Positions 51,742 to 60,865 are shown, numbered from the stretch's first letter. The stretch: DNA of 64,000 nucleotides from SIG636 sp045537905 (GCA_045537905.1 JAZSQJ010000053.1:36914-100913), one strand, 5' to 3'. Notes: generated by a model from the sequence alone, not told the origin. Numbers and translations are program-made.

Positions 51742-54015
51742 ATGGAATTATTCTTAATTCTTGTCCTTTTTGCGGCAGTCCTCGCTATCTCTTATGCAGC
51801 CTTTAGCTTTGCTAAGGTTAAGAAGATGGACGAAGGCACTGACAGAATGAAGGAGATTGCAGGCGCAATCAGAACAGGTGCAAACGCATTCCTTAACTAC
51901 GAGATGAAGATAATCGTTATCGTAGCAGTAGCAGTTGCATTCCTTCTTGCACTTCTCATATCCTGGCAGGCAGGCGTTGCATTCATTCTCGGCGCTACTA
52001 TGAGTGAGTCTGCAGGATTTATCGGTATGAAGATAGCTACATATGCAAACGTTCGCGTTGCCAACAAGGCTCGCAACACCAAAAACCTTGGCGAGACTCT
52101 TAAGGTTGCTTTCCGTGGCGGCTCCGTAATGGGTCTTTGCGTAGGCGGCTTTGCTCTTCTCGGTATCGTTATAGTTTACTTTGTTTTCGGTATCCTTGGC
52201 GACCAGCTTGGTCTCATCATCGGCAACTCTGCTGATTTTGAGCTTCAGAACAGCTTGCTCAGCATGTTTGTTCCCGGCTACAATATGCCTACCACCTTTA
52301 CTATGACTCTTTCCGGCTACGCTCTCGGCTGCTCTGTAATCGCTATATTCAACCGTATCGGCGGCGGTATCTACACCAAGGCTGCTGATATGGGTGCTGA
52401 CCTGGTTGGTAAGACCGAGGCTCACATTCCCGAGGACGACCCCCGTAACCCCGCTACCATCGCAGACAACGTTGGTGACAACGTTGGTGACGTTGCAGGT
52501 TTGGGCTCCGACCTTCTTGAAAGCTACGTTAGCTCCATCCTCGCATCCGTTATCCTCGCTATCGAGCTCTTTACCAAAAAGGCGTTCAACAATGCAGGTA
52601 TTGAAGCTGCTTTCGGTACAAACGTTATAGAAAAGCTTGCATATTTCCCCATAGCCCTTGCAGGTGTTGGTCTTATCGCTTGCGTGCTCGGCGTTGCTTC
52701 CTTGCTTATCAAGAAGAAGCTTTCCGACAACCCTCATAAAGAGCTTAACCTTGCTACCTGGATTTCTGCAGGTATCGCAATAGTTGGCGCATTCGGCCTC
52801 AGCTACTTCTTCTTCGGTGACATTGTTGCTAATGCAGAGGATGCTGTTAACGCCTTTAAGCAGATCGAGTTCTCTCTTGGTTGGATTTCTCCCGCCATCG
52901 CAGCAGTATGCGGTATCGCATCCGGCATTATAGTTGGTATCATCGCAGAAAGATATACCAGCGCAGATTATAAGCACACCAAGCGTGTTTCCGCAGCTTC
53001 CGTTGAAGGTCCTGCTCTTAACATCACTCAGGGTCTCGCACTGGGTATGCGTTCTTGCGTTGCTCCCTGTATAGTTCTCGGCGTTGCAATTTACGCTTCT
53101 TACATGGTTTGCGGTATGTACGGCGTTGCTCTTGCAGCTCTCGGTATGCTCTCCTTCGTTGCTACCACCGTTTCCGTTGACACCTACGGTCCTATCTCCG
53201 ACAATGCCGGCGGTATCGCTGAAATGAGCGGTCTTGACAAGGACGTTAGAAAGATTACCGACCATCTCGACTCTGTTGGTAACACCACCGCAGCTATCGG
53301 TAAGGGCTTTGCTATAGGCTCCGCTGCTCTTGCAGCTCTCTCTATGATGTCCTCTTACCTCTTCGCATCTAATCCCGAACCTTATGAAAGCTTCCTTGCA
53401 AACGTTGTAGACAAGATATCTCTTAACATAATCGATCCTCTTACCCTTGCAGGTGCTATCGCCGGTGCGGCGCTTCCTTTCCTCTTCTCCGGTATGCTTA
53501 TCGACGCAGTTGCTAAGGCTGCAAGAAAGATGGTTGAAGAGGTTCGCCGTCAGTTCAGAGAAATCAAGGGTCTCCTTCAGGGTGAGGTTCTTCCCGACTA
53601 CAAGACTTGTATCGAAATCTCCTCCAAGGGTGCTCTTAAGGAAATGCGTGTTCCCGCAGTTCTTGCTATCGCAGTTCCCGTAGTTTGCGGCTTTATCTTC
53701 GGCGCAAGCTTTGTTGCAGGTCTTCTTATCGGCTCCACCCTTTCCGCTATAATGCTGGCTATCTTCACCGGCAACGCAGGCGGCGCTTGGGATAACGCTA
53801 AGAAGTATATTGAAACCGGTGCTATTGAAGGCCACGGCAAGGGCTCTCCCGCACACGACGCCGCAGTAGTTGGCGACACCGTTGGTGACCCTCTTAAGGA
53901 CACCGTTGGTCCTTGTCTTGATATATTCATCAAGATAATGTCTACCATCGCTCTCGTAACCGTTGTTGTATTCCGTGACAACAACCTTCTCAGCTGGATA
54001 AGCGGTCTGTTTTAA
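51742..54015 (+). CDS. hppA: membrane-bound, ion-pumping pyrophosphatase
   Basis: The 757-residue protein couples PPi hydrolysis to H+ or Na+ transport. It has about 16 helices and the catalytic MGADLVGKTE loop followed by PEDDPRNPATIADNVGDNVG. At the K+-specificity site it reads GNTTAAIGKGFAIG. Alanine there (rather than lysine) is the mark of K+-dependent enzymes, which include Na+ pumps; which ion is moved cannot be told here. GAGAGAGG precedes the ATG at 51742. An in-frame extension to 51700 has no ribosome site. It complements the PPi-dependent PFK. Confidence 0.93.
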   Translation: MELFLILVLFAAVLAISYAAFSFAKVKKMDEGTDRMKEIAGAIRTGANAFLNYEMKIIVIVAVAVAFLLALLISWQAGVAFILGATMSESAGFIGMKIATYANVRVANKARNTKNLGETLKVAFRGGSVMGLCVGGFALLGIVIVYFVFGILGDQLGLIIGNSADFELQNSLLSMFVPGYNMPTTFTMTLSGYALGCSVIAIFNRIGGGIYTKAADMGADLVGKTEAHIPEDDPRNPATIADNVGDNVGDVAGLGSDLLESYVSSILASVILAIELFTKKAFNNAGIEAAFGTNVIEKLAYFPIALAGVGLIACVLGVASLLIKKKLSDNPHKELNLATWISAGIAIVGAFGLSYFFFGDIVANAEDAVNAFKQIEFSLGWISPAIAAVCGIASGIIVGIIAERYTSADYKHTKRVSAASVEGPALNITQGLALGMRSCVAPCIVLGVAIYASYMVCGMYGVALAALGMLSFVATTVSVDTYGPISDNAGGIAEMSGLDKDVRKITDHLDSVGNTTAAIGKGFAIGSAALAALSMMSSYLFASNPEPYESFLANVVDKISLNIIDPLTLAGAIAGAALPFLFSGMLIDAVAKAARKMVEEVRRQFREIKGLLQGEVLPDYKTCIEISSKGALKEMRVPAVLAIAVPVVCGFIFGASFVAGLLIGSTLSAIMLAIFTGNAGGAWDNAKKYIETGAIEGHGKGSPAHDAAVVGDTVGDPLKDTVGPCLDIFIKIMSTIALVTVVVFRDNNLLSWISGLF

Positions 54016-54025
54016 CGATTAAAAT

Positions 54026-54057
54026 AAAGGGGCGTGTTATTACGACACGCTCCTTTT
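54026..54057 (+). terminator. terminator of hppA
   Basis: AAAGGGGCGTGT pairs with ACACGCTCCTTT around TATTACG, with one G-T pair, followed by TTTT. Confidence 0.88.
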
Positions 54058-54060
54058 ATC

Positions 54061-54089
54061 TTGACATTAATCCCTTTTAGTTGTATACT
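54061..54089 (+). promoter_or_regulatory. promoter of the thioesterase gene
   Basis: TTGACA (54061-54066) and TATACT (54084-54089) are 17 bp apart, 29 bases before the ATG. Confidence 0.85.
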
Positions 54090-54118
54090 TAATTGAAAAC
54101 AAAAAAGAGGTGTTTGTT

Positions 54119-54505
54119 ATGCTTGAAACAGGTACAAAAATAGAAAACAGCGTTACGGTAACAGAGTCCAATACGGCGGCGGCGGTAGGCAGCGGCAGTC
54201 TGCCCGTGTTTGCCACCCCGGCTCTGGCGGCTTTGGCGGAGGAAAGCTCCTGCTTGCTTCTTGAGGGCAAGCTGGAGGAGGGAAGTACAACCGTTGGCAG
54301 TATGCTTGCCATCAAGCATCTGGCTCCCACCCCCGTGGGTATGGCCGTTAAGTGCATCTGCACCTTGACCGAGGTGGACGGACGCCGTCTTGTCTTTTCT
54401 ATGGAGCTGTTTGATGATGCAGGCAAGATAGGCGAGGTACAGCACGAAAGGTTTATAGTCCGCATCAAGTCCTTTATGGAAAGGGCATACGCAAAGCTGG
54501 GGTAA
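54119..54505 (+). CDS. hotdog-fold thioesterase, FlK-like
   Basis: The 128-residue protein has a hotdog fold of the fluoroacetyl-CoA thioesterase-like group: ATPALAALAEESS near residue 35, GSTTVGSMLAIKHLAPTPVG near 60, and the C-terminal GKIGEVQHERFIV. It should hydrolyse short acyl-CoA thioesters. The true substrate is unknown, and fluoroacetate is not implied. GAGG lies eight bases before the ATG; a GTG at 54110 is an alternative start. The next gene follows after 6 bp. Confidence 0.8.
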   Translation: MLETGTKIENSVTVTESNTAAAVGSGSLPVFATPALAALAEESSCLLLEGKLEEGSTTVGSMLAIKHLAPTPVGMAVKCICTLTEVDGRRLVFSMELFDDAGKIGEVQHERFIVRIKSFMERAYAKLG

Positions 54506-54511
54506 AGAAGT

Positions 54512-55129
54512 ATGGACGATAAGGTAATAACCAAGGAAATGGATGTAGTAGACAACAGCGCCACCAAAAGCTTTGACAAGGTTAGTAACGACTCTGCATC
54601 CCTCTACGAGTTTGCAGGTGGGGAAGAGTGCCTTTGTGAATTTGTACGCGCTCCTTCTTACTACTGTACTCAGAAAATGTGCCGCATCAAATGGCTAAGC
54701 CTTAAAAATACCAGATTTGTAGTATATGCAACGTTTGCTGTTATATTGGGAGTTTTTGCAGTTTATTATTCTGTCACAGGTCCTTATTATGTAGCGGCAA
54801 TGACAGGCGTTGTATGTTTGTTTATGCTATATATTCTGTTTTTCGGTCAAAGCTATTTTGTAAACGGTATGGAATTTGACGAGCGTGCTGAGAAAAATGC
54901 TACACTTTCCGTAAAGCTTTGTAAAAACAATATGTATATATACGACTCTAAAGCCTTGACCGTTGCAGATTACTCTCAGATAACGGAATATAGAATAACA
55001 AAAAAATACGTATATCTTCGCTTGAAAAATGCAAAACCTTATACAGAGGGTTTGATTGTTTTAATACCTGAAAGCAAAGATAACGACTTTTATTTACAGG
55101 CTAAAGAATTGATTGAACGTAATAAATAA
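54512..55129 (+). CDS. small membrane protein, YcxB-like (uncharacterised)
   Basis: The 205-residue protein has a charged N-terminus (1-60), two adjacent membrane helices (about 68-87 and 91-111) and a beta-rich cytoplasmic C-terminal domain. KAKNATLSVKLCKNN is not exact, but the arrangement (two helices, then a strand-rich domain with VADYSQITEYRITKKYVYLR) resembles YcxB-like proteins. A function was not assigned. It is probably co-transcribed with the thioesterase gene. Confidence 0.6.
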   Translation: MDDKVITKEMDVVDNSATKSFDKVSNDSASLYEFAGGEECLCEFVRAPSYYCTQKMCRIKWLSLKNTRFVVYATFAVILGVFAVYYSVTGPYYVAAMTGVVCLFMLYILFFGQSYFVNGMEFDERAEKNATLSVKLCKNNMYIYDSKALTVADYSQITEYRITKKYVYLRLKNAKPYTEGLIVLIPESKDNDFYLQAKELIERNK

Positions 55130-55169
55130 AAAATGCTGTTTGCAAAGCAAGATTGCAAACAGCATTTTT
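55130..55169. terminator. bidirectional terminator
   Basis: AAAAATGCTGTTTGCAA and TTGCAAACAGCATTTTT form a 17-bp perfect stem with an AGCAAGA loop. It lies between the + strand membrane protein and the minus-strand lipoprotein. Confidence 0.92.
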
Positions 55170-55176
55170 GTGTTCC

Positions 55177-55539
55177 TTACTTCTTTTTGAGAATCATCTT
55201 ATCTCCGCTATCGTCGGCAACGATAGTAAGAAGGTCGCCTTCGATGGTGTAGGTGTATGTACGTCTTACAGGTGGATCGTCTACGAAAACGTCAACGTAA
55301 AGCTTGCTTTCGTCGTAGGTATATCTAATTTCGTTTACCAAGTCAAGGACGATCCTGATTCCGGTGCCGTCACCTCTGAATTCATAGGTTGTGGCAAAGC
55401 CGTCGTCTCTGGTCTCCATCCATTCGCCCGTAAAAGGGTCGTTAGGGTCGATCTTGGGCTTGTCCTCACCTCCGCAAGAGGCAAAGCTCAAAAGGGTAAC
55501 GATTGCCATAACAAGCATCAAAATTCTTTTACAGGTCAT
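55177..55539 (-). CDS. small lipoprotein
   Basis: The 120-residue protein has a lipoprotein signal with lipobox LSFASC (Cys22) and a linker GGEDKPKIDPND. The remaining 85 residues are beta-rich (FTGEWMETRD, TYEFRGDGTG, YTYTIEGDLLTIV). This pattern resembles lipocalin-like DUF domains found in clostridial lipoproteins. The function is unknown. GGAGG lies six bases before the ATG at 55539; a longer frame to 55557 has no site. It has its own promoter facing left. Confidence 0.75.
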   Translation of the reverse strand: MTCKRILMLVMAIVTLLSFASCGGEDKPKIDPNDPFTGEWMETRDDGFATTYEFRGDGTGIRIVLDLVNEIRYTYDESKLYVDVFVDDPPVRRTYTYTIEGDLLTIVADDSGDKMILKKK

Positions 55540-55568
55540 ATCCGTCCTCCAAAACATTTGTTATTAAT

Positions 55569-55597
55569 ATTATAAAGATAATGTTTCAACTTGTCAA
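55569..55597 (-). promoter_or_regulatory. promoter of the small lipoprotein gene
   Basis: On the minus strand a perfect TTGACA (55592-55597) and a perfect TATAAT (55569-55574) are 17 bp apart. Confidence 0.9.
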
Positions 55598-55608
55598 GAC
55601 CTTGTCTA

Positions 55609-55637
55609 TTGACAAATTGAACATAAAGTTGTAAGAT
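55609..55637 (+). promoter_or_regulatory. promoter of the PfkB-ddl-murI-dnaD operon
   Basis: TTGACA (55609-55614) and TAAGAT (55632-55637) are 17 bp apart, 61 bases before the first gene. A second TATAAT-like box at 55637-55642 is at 22 bp. Confidence 0.65.
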
Positions 55638-55697
55638 ATAATAGTATTAATGTAACTTGGTGTATTGTGCGATAATAACGCCAACGGAGGTCAGTGT

Positions 55698-56612
55698 ATG
55701 AATAATATAATACTTACAGCAGGTTCCGCCACGATGGACGTATTGCTTAACGTACCCTTTGCTCCTCATGAGGGACGTACTGTTCTTTCAAAGGACAGGT
55801 ATATGTTCACACCGGGAGGCAGCGGTGCATATACTGCTGTTGCGGCAAAGCGTGCAGGTGCAGACTCTATACTTGCTGCCCGTGTTGGTGCAGATGAAAC
55901 GGGCACAAGGTTTATTGAGCATATTAAGGAAGCAGGCGTTGACCCCACCTGCATAAACAGCGATAGCAAAGGGCAGACGGGGCTGGAGGTGTATCTCCTT
56001 GAGGAGTACGGCCTTGGGGGCAGAATAAGCTATGCAGGTGCTAATACCGAGCTTTGTCCTGAGGATATAGAGCTGGCTTTCAGCCGTTATCCCGACCTGT
56101 TTACCGCTAATATGACCGTTAATATAAAAACTCTCCAGTGTGCGGCAGACTATTCAAGGGAGCAGGGCATTCCCTTTGTGTTGGATGCTACGGGCGCCAC
56201 CAGGCTTTCCGGCATAAACAAGCTTAAGGGTGTAGATATTCTTATAGCGGACGAGGACGTTACCGAGCAGCTTACGGGTATCCGTCCCTCCGACCCCGAC
56301 AACTGTCTCCGTGCCTGTATTGCTTTGTGCGATATGTTGCCCCTTAGCTTTGTCGTGCTTAAGCTGGGCTACAGAGGAGCCTATCTTTATGATGGCACTT
56401 ATTGCGAGCTGCTTATGTCACCTGACTGTAACGTGGTGGATGTAACCGCCCAGCATGAGTGCTTTGTGGGTGCCTTCTGTGCCTATTTTATAGAGCATAA
56501 AGACGTTTACGATGCAACGAGGTACGCCTTGGCGGCATCGGCTCTCTGCGTGTCCCGGGTGGGCGGCTTCAGCTCTATCCCCTGCGATGAGGAAATTCGT
56601 AAATTATTATAA
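55698..56612 (+). CDS. PfkB-family carbohydrate kinase-like protein with altered catalytic motif
   Basis: The 304-residue protein has the ribokinase-like fold. The glycine-rich GGSGAYTAVAAKRAG (40-54) and the GYRGAYLYDG end fit, but the catalytic GAGD loop is replaced by AQHE (251-254, in DVTAQHECFVGAFCAYF). The aspartate that acts as base is thus a glutamate in a changed loop, so the protein may be inactive or have a different chemistry. It is the first gene of a cell-wall and replication operon. GGAGG is seven bases before the ATG at 55698. Confidence 0.75.
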   Translation: MNNIILTAGSATMDVLLNVPFAPHEGRTVLSKDRYMFTPGGSGAYTAVAAKRAGADSILAARVGADETGTRFIEHIKEAGVDPTCINSDSKGQTGLEVYLLEEYGLGGRISYAGANTELCPEDIELAFSRYPDLFTANMTVNIKTLQCAADYSREQGIPFVLDATGATRLSGINKLKGVDILIADEDVTEQLTGIRPSDPDNCLRACIALCDMLPLSFVVLKLGYRGAYLYDGTYCELLMSPDCNVVDVTAQHECFVGAFCAYFIEHKDVYDATRYALAASALCVSRVGGFSSIPCDEEIRKLL

Positions 56613-56626
56613 ATTTGGAGGCTGTA

Positions 56627-57703
56627 ATGGCTGCAAAAAAGGTTTTTGCCGTAGTATTCGGCGGTGCTTCTTCCGAGCACGAGGTTTCTTCGGTTTCAGC
56701 GGCTTGGGTTGTTGATAATATAGACAAAAGCCGCTATGACGTTATAAAAATAGGCATAACCAAAAAAGGTGTATGGTTTTTATACAATGGCGATACGGAC
56801 GGTATGCGTAACAATACGTGGAGCGAGGACGGTGCAAACCTTGTTCCCTGCGTTATCTCTCCCTGTACGGTACAGCACGGCATATTTGTTTTTGACAAAG
56901 CCGCAGGCACCTTCAAGAGCCTTTACATAGACGTAGTTTTTCCTGTGCTCCACGGCAAAAACGGCGAGGACGGCACTATACAGGGCTTGTTTTCCATAGC
57001 AGGCATCCCTTTCGTTGGGGCAGACACCTATTCATCTTCCGTGTGTATGAACAAGCACGCCGCAAAAACGCTGGTTAAAAGTGCAGATATTGCAAGACTT
57101 GCCGACTGGATAGCCATAAACAGGCACAGTGCGTATCTTCCCAAGGTTAAGGCGTGGGCGGCTAAAAAGGGCTACCCTCTCTTTGTTAAGCCTGCCTGTG
57201 CAGGCTCCTCCGTGGGCGTATCCAAGGTCCGTAGTGAGGCACAGCTTCTGTCTGCTATCACCTTAGCTTTTGAGCACGACGATACGGTGCTTATCGAGGA
57301 GGCAATAGTGGGCAAGGAGATAGAGGTGGCGGTGCTTAGCTGTCCCGACGGCATTACCGTATCCCGTTGCGGTGAGATAGAGTCGGGGGCAGACTTCTAT
57401 GACTACGAGGCAAAATATAAAAGCAACAGCTCTACCCACTATATTCCCGCCCGTATTCCCGACGGGGTTGCAAACAAGGTGCGTATAGCGGCACAAAGCA
57501 TATTTACCGAGCTTGGCTGTAAAGGGCTTTCCAGGGTGGACTTTTTTGTCTGTGAAGACGGCACCATAATCTTCAACGAGATAAATACCATCCCGGGTAT
57601 GACCGGAATCAGCCTGTATCCAATGCTTATGGCAGATGCAGGCATCGACGGCAGTACCCTTATGGATAAGCTGTTTGACAGTGCCCTTGGAGGTAAGCAA
57701 TGA
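56627..57703 (+). CDS. ddl: D-alanine--D-alanine ligase
   Basis: The 358-residue ATP-grasp enzyme joins two D-alanines for peptidoglycan. FGGASSEHEVSSVSA, the VFPVLHGKNGEDGTIQGL segment, KPACAGSSVGVSKV and the C-terminal NEINTIPGMTGISLYP hold the substrate and metal residues. The start at 56627 has GGAG six bases upstream; a TTG at 56615 does not. Ddl and MurI are adjacent, both for the D-amino-acid part of peptidoglycan. Confidence 0.92.
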   Translation: MAAKKVFAVVFGGASSEHEVSSVSAAWVVDNIDKSRYDVIKIGITKKGVWFLYNGDTDGMRNNTWSEDGANLVPCVISPCTVQHGIFVFDKAAGTFKSLYIDVVFPVLHGKNGEDGTIQGLFSIAGIPFVGADTYSSSVCMNKHAAKTLVKSADIARLADWIAINRHSAYLPKVKAWAAKKGYPLFVKPACAGSSVGVSKVRSEAQLLSAITLAFEHDDTVLIEEAIVGKEIEVAVLSCPDGITVSRCGEIESGADFYDYEAKYKSNSSTHYIPARIPDGVANKVRIAAQSIFTELGCKGLSRVDFFVCEDGTIIFNEINTIPGMTGISLYPMLMADAGIDGSTLMDKLFDSALGGKQ

Positions 57704-58494
57704 AGAAAACCGTAGGAATATTTGACTCGGGTCTCGGAGGTCTTACGGCGGCGTATGAATTTGAGCGTTTGTTTGGCGGCAAAAAATATATCTATTTCGG
57801 TGACACCGCCCGTGTACCCTACGGCTCTAAATCCGCAAGCACGATCCGCCGTTACGCAGTACAGGATACAGGCTTTCTTCTGTCCAAGGGGGCGTCTCTT
57901 ATCATTGCCGCCTGCGGCACGGTCAGCACCAACGCTATCGAGACCTTAAGACAGCGTTTTTCTATCCCCGTAATCGGGGTAGTAGAGCCGGCGGCGGAAA
58001 AAGCGGCAAAAATTGCCTCTGCAGGCAAGGGCAAGGTGCTTGTTCTGGGTACCGAGGCGACGGTAAAAAGCGGTGCCTACGAGCGTGCAATTGCAAGCGT
58101 AGACGGCAAGCTGCAGGTACGCTCCGTAGCCTGTCCAATGTTTGTTCCCCTGGTAGAAAACGGCTACACCAAGGGTGAAGCGGCAGAGCTTTTCGTAAAG
58201 GAATACCTGTCACCCTATTTGTCCTATGAGGCGGATGCGGTTATCCTCGGCTGTACCCACTATCCTCATTTGTCGGAGACTATAGCTGCCTTTCTGAAGG
58301 GCAGTCAGCTTGTCAATTCGGGCAGGGAAGCGGCAGAGGCAGTATCAAGGCTTATTTCCGTAGAGGAGGCGTCAGAGGGCGAGGCAGAGTTTTACGTCAG
58401 CGACGCACCGGAAAGCTTTGCAAAGCTGGCAAGCGTATTTTTGAAAAGAGACGCCAAAGAGGGCGTAGAATGTATTGATATAGAAAGCTACTGA
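57700..58494 (+). CDS. murI: glutamate racemase
   Basis: The 264-residue enzyme makes D-glutamate for the wall. The motifs are DSGLGGL (9-15), DTARVPYGS (35-43), the first catalytic cysteine Cys72 in AACGTVST, and the second in LGCTHYPH. Glycine after Cys72 replaces the usual asparagine, a change I associate with clostridial members. It overlaps ddl by 4 bp (ATGA). Confidence 0.9.
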   Translation: MKKTVGIFDSGLGGLTAAYEFERLFGGKKYIYFGDTARVPYGSKSASTIRRYAVQDTGFLLSKGASLIIAACGTVSTNAIETLRQRFSIPVIGVVEPAAEKAAKIASAGKGKVLVLGTEATVKSGAYERAIASVDGKLQVRSVACPMFVPLVENGYTKGEAAELFVKEYLSPYLSYEADAVILGCTHYPHLSETIAAFLKGSQLVNSGREAAEAVSRLISVEEASEGEAEFYVSDAPESFAKLASVFLKRDAKEGVECIDIESY

Positions 58495-58496
58495 TT

Positions 58497-58952
58497 ATGA
58501 AAATTCCTGTTGAGATAATGGTAAGCAACAAAAGGCTTGATTATAGAGAGCTGTCAGGGGTAAGCGATATTCCTGCCCCCAAGGAGAGCGTTGACAGCTA
58601 TATAGGATATTTAAGGCTCACGTCAAGGGGCTTCGTGCTGGAATACGTCGAGGAAAACGACGGCTTTGACACCTTGGAGACCAGCGTGATATATAAAAAC
58701 GGCACCGTGCTTCTCAGCCGCAGGGGAGAGATAGATACCAACCTTGTGTTTATACAGGGCGTCTCCTGCGACTGTGTGTACTACAGCGGCTACAGGCAGT
58801 TCAGCCTTCGTGTCAACACAAGCAAGCTGGGTACGGATATTACTGCCTTGGGCGGTAAGCTCAGCATAGACTACACGGTGGATATAATGGGCAACACGGC
58901 AGAAAAAAACACCCTTTGCCTGTCCGTGTGCCCCATAGAAAGCATAAGTTAA
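58497..58952 (+). CDS. DUF1934-family protein
   Basis: The 151-residue protein fits the DUF1934 group (YwiB-like, calycin-type beta-barrel): IPVEIMVSNKR at the start, SRGFVLEYVEENDG in the middle and IDYTVDIMGN near the end. No active-site residues are evident. It is 2 bp after murI and 16 bp before dnaD, thus part of the operon. In relatives it also sits near wall and translation genes. The role is unknown. Confidence 0.75.
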   Translation: MKIPVEIMVSNKRLDYRELSGVSDIPAPKESVDSYIGYLRLTSRGFVLEYVEENDGFDTLETSVIYKNGTVLLSRRGEIDTNLVFIQGVSCDCVYYSGYRQFSLRVNTSKLGTDITALGGKLSIDYTVDIMGNTAEKNTLCLSVCPIESIS

Positions 58953-58968
58953 AAAGGGCGGATATTAT

Positions 58969-59901
58969 ATGACTGTAAAAAGAACGATAAAGCTGCTTTC
59001 CTCTGTGGACAACTATTTTATAATGCCCAAAATGAGTGCAGAGCAGTTAAGACAGCTAAGCCTTTCAGAGCTTAGGGTGCTGTTATACACAGCCTCAGGC
59101 GGTACGGCTTCTATAAACGCTATGGCAGAGTCACTGGAGATAAGTGCAGACGAGGCGGACGGAGCACTGACTAAGCTGGAGACCTTGGGTATCGTAGAGG
59201 TCAAGGAGGAAAAGGCAAAGAAAACAAAGTCCACCCCAAGCTCTCAATACGACAGTGAGGAGATTGCAGACGCAGTGGAAAAGGACAGCAGCTTCCGTGC
59301 CGTTGTAAGCTTTTCCTCGGACAAGTTGGGCAAACAGCTTAACCGTAACGACCTTAACACCCTTTATGCCCTGTATGATTATTACGGAATGTCTGCCGAT
59401 TTGGTATGCGGTATAGTGGAGTATTGCGTTTCCTTGGATAAGCGTAACCTGTCTTACGTATTCAACACGGCTCTTGCAATGCAGGCAGACGGTATAAGCG
59501 ACTACGAAGCTCTGGAGGGTTACATAAAGGCAAAGCGTACGGCAGACGGCAAGGCAAGCCGTTTCCGCAAGCTGTGCGGTATCGGCAACAGAGAGCTTAC
59601 CGCAAAGGAACGCAGTTATACCGACCGTTGGTTCGGTGAGATGCGTCTTAGCTTTGACCTGGTAAAGCTGGCATACGAAATCACGGTAAACAACACGGGG
59701 GAGATAGCCTTGCCCTATATGTCCAAGATACTGGAAAAATGGCACGCCAAGGGTATAAGGACTGCCGAGGATGCGGAGAAGCACGAGGCAAGCAAGCCAA
59801 AGAAGGCTGAAAGCCACAGCGGAGACAAGGAGCTGGAGGAGCTTATGCTGGCGGCGGCAAACAAAGGCTTTTTGAAGCCTGAGGAGGACGGCGATGATTG
59901 A
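58969..59901 (+). CDS. dnaD: DnaD-domain replication protein
   Basis: The 310-residue protein has an N-terminal winged-helix part (about 20-80, LSLSELRVLLYTASG) and a DnaD C-terminal domain (about 110-270), including YDYYGMSADLVCGIVEYC and AYEITVNNTGEIALPYMSKI. It starts chromosome replication or restart together with the DnaC-like loader encoded next. A Lys/Ser-rich linker (KKTKSTPSSQ) joins the domains. GGGCGGAT precedes the ATG. It overlaps the next gene by 8 bp. Confidence 0.88.
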   Translation: MTVKRTIKLLSSVDNYFIMPKMSAEQLRQLSLSELRVLLYTASGGTASINAMAESLEISADEADGALTKLETLGIVEVKEEKAKKTKSTPSSQYDSEEIADAVEKDSSFRAVVSFSSDKLGKQLNRNDLNTLYALYDYYGMSADLVCGIVEYCVSLDKRNLSYVFNTALAMQADGISDYEALEGYIKAKRTADGKASRFRKLCGIGNRELTAKERSYTDRWFGEMRLSFDLVKLAYEITVNNTGEIALPYMSKILEKWHAKGIRTAEDAEKHEASKPKKAESHSGDKELEELMLAAANKGFLKPEEDGDD

Positions 59902-60865
59902 TAATACAGGGCTTAGCATACAGGCAGAGATAAACGAAAAACGCAAAAAAGCCATAGCAGAGGCTGACCGCCGTCAAAGGGAGACCGAGGCGGCAATACC
60001 TGCCCTGGCTGATATAAACCGCCGTATAAACGGCATAGGTCCCAGACTTCTGGCACTGGGAATAGAGGGTGCCAAGGACTTTGAGGAACGCTCTGCGGCT
60101 CTCTACCGTGAGCACGAGGCTTTAATAGCGGAAAAGGGTGCATTGCTTAAGGCAAAGGGCTATGCAGAGGACTATGATATGCCCGTGTTTGAGTGTAAGG
60201 AGTGTAACGATACAGGCTTCGTGGGTAAAACGCTTTGCTCCTGCTTCAAAAAAATAAGGGCAAAAAGGGCGTACTACGCCTCAGGTCTTGGCAAGGCATT
60301 GGCGGGTCAGACCTTCGAGAGTATAGATATGCGTTACTACGGCGGCACCACTCCCGGCGGACTGCCTGTAAAGACTATAATGACCAACAATATCGAGTAC
60401 TGTAAGGCGTATGCCAACAGCTTTAAGGCAGGGGCAGAAAACCTGCTTATCATAGGCGGAGCAGGGCTTGGCAAAACCCACGTCAGCTCTGCAATAGGTC
60501 ACGTAGTAATAAACAAAGGCTATAACGTGGTATACGAAAGTGCACAGAATATAGTGGGTGCCTTTGAGGACGAGCATTTTGGCAGAAGCCACGAGGACAA
60601 AACCGGCCGTTTTCTGGACTGCGACCTTCTTATAATGGATGACCTGGGCACCGAGTTTGGCACCGCCTTTACCCTGTCGGCGCTGTTCAGCCTTATCAAC
60701 CACCGTATAATAAACGGACTGTCCACGGTGATAACCACCAACCTTAACTTTACCGAGATAGAGGCAAACTATAAGGAGAGGATATGCTCCCGTCTCAGGG
60801 GCGAGTACACCACTCTTGTGTTCTGCGGTAACGATATAAGGCGTATCAAAAAGGAGAATAAATGA
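59894..60865 (+). CDS. DnaC-like helicase loader
   Basis: The 323-residue AAA+ ATPase has Walker A GGAGLGKTH (188-196), Walker B LLIMDDLGTEF (about 244-254), and an arginine-finger region near the end. A coiled-coil N-terminus (1-90) is followed by a four-cysteine cluster (Cys101, 104, 115, 117: ECKECN and LCSCF), which probably binds zinc. It should load the replicative helicase at DnaD-marked sites. It overlaps dnaD by 8 bp and rnhA by 4 bp. Confidence 0.88.
   Translation: MIDNTGLSIQAEINEKRKKAIAEADRRQRETEAAIPALADINRRINGIGPRLLALGIEGAKDFEERSAALYREHEALIAEKGALLKAKGYAEDYDMPVFECKECNDTGFVGKTLCSCFKKIRAKRAYYASGLGKALAGQTFESIDMRYYGGTTPGGLPVKTIMTNNIEYCKAYANSFKAGAENLLIIGGAGLGKTHVSSAIGHVVINKGYNVVYESAQNIVGAFEDEHFGRSHEDKTGRFLDCDLLIMDDLGTEFGTAFTLSALFSLINHRIINGLSTVITTNLNFTEIEANYKERICSRLRGEYTTLVFCGNDIRRIKKENK

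Noticed and set aside
51754..53856. A 700-codon open frame on the minus strand opposite hppA
   Set aside because: hppA has a strong ribosome site and complete family motifs. The antisense product is Cys-rich, low in hydrophobic order, and has no ribosome site.
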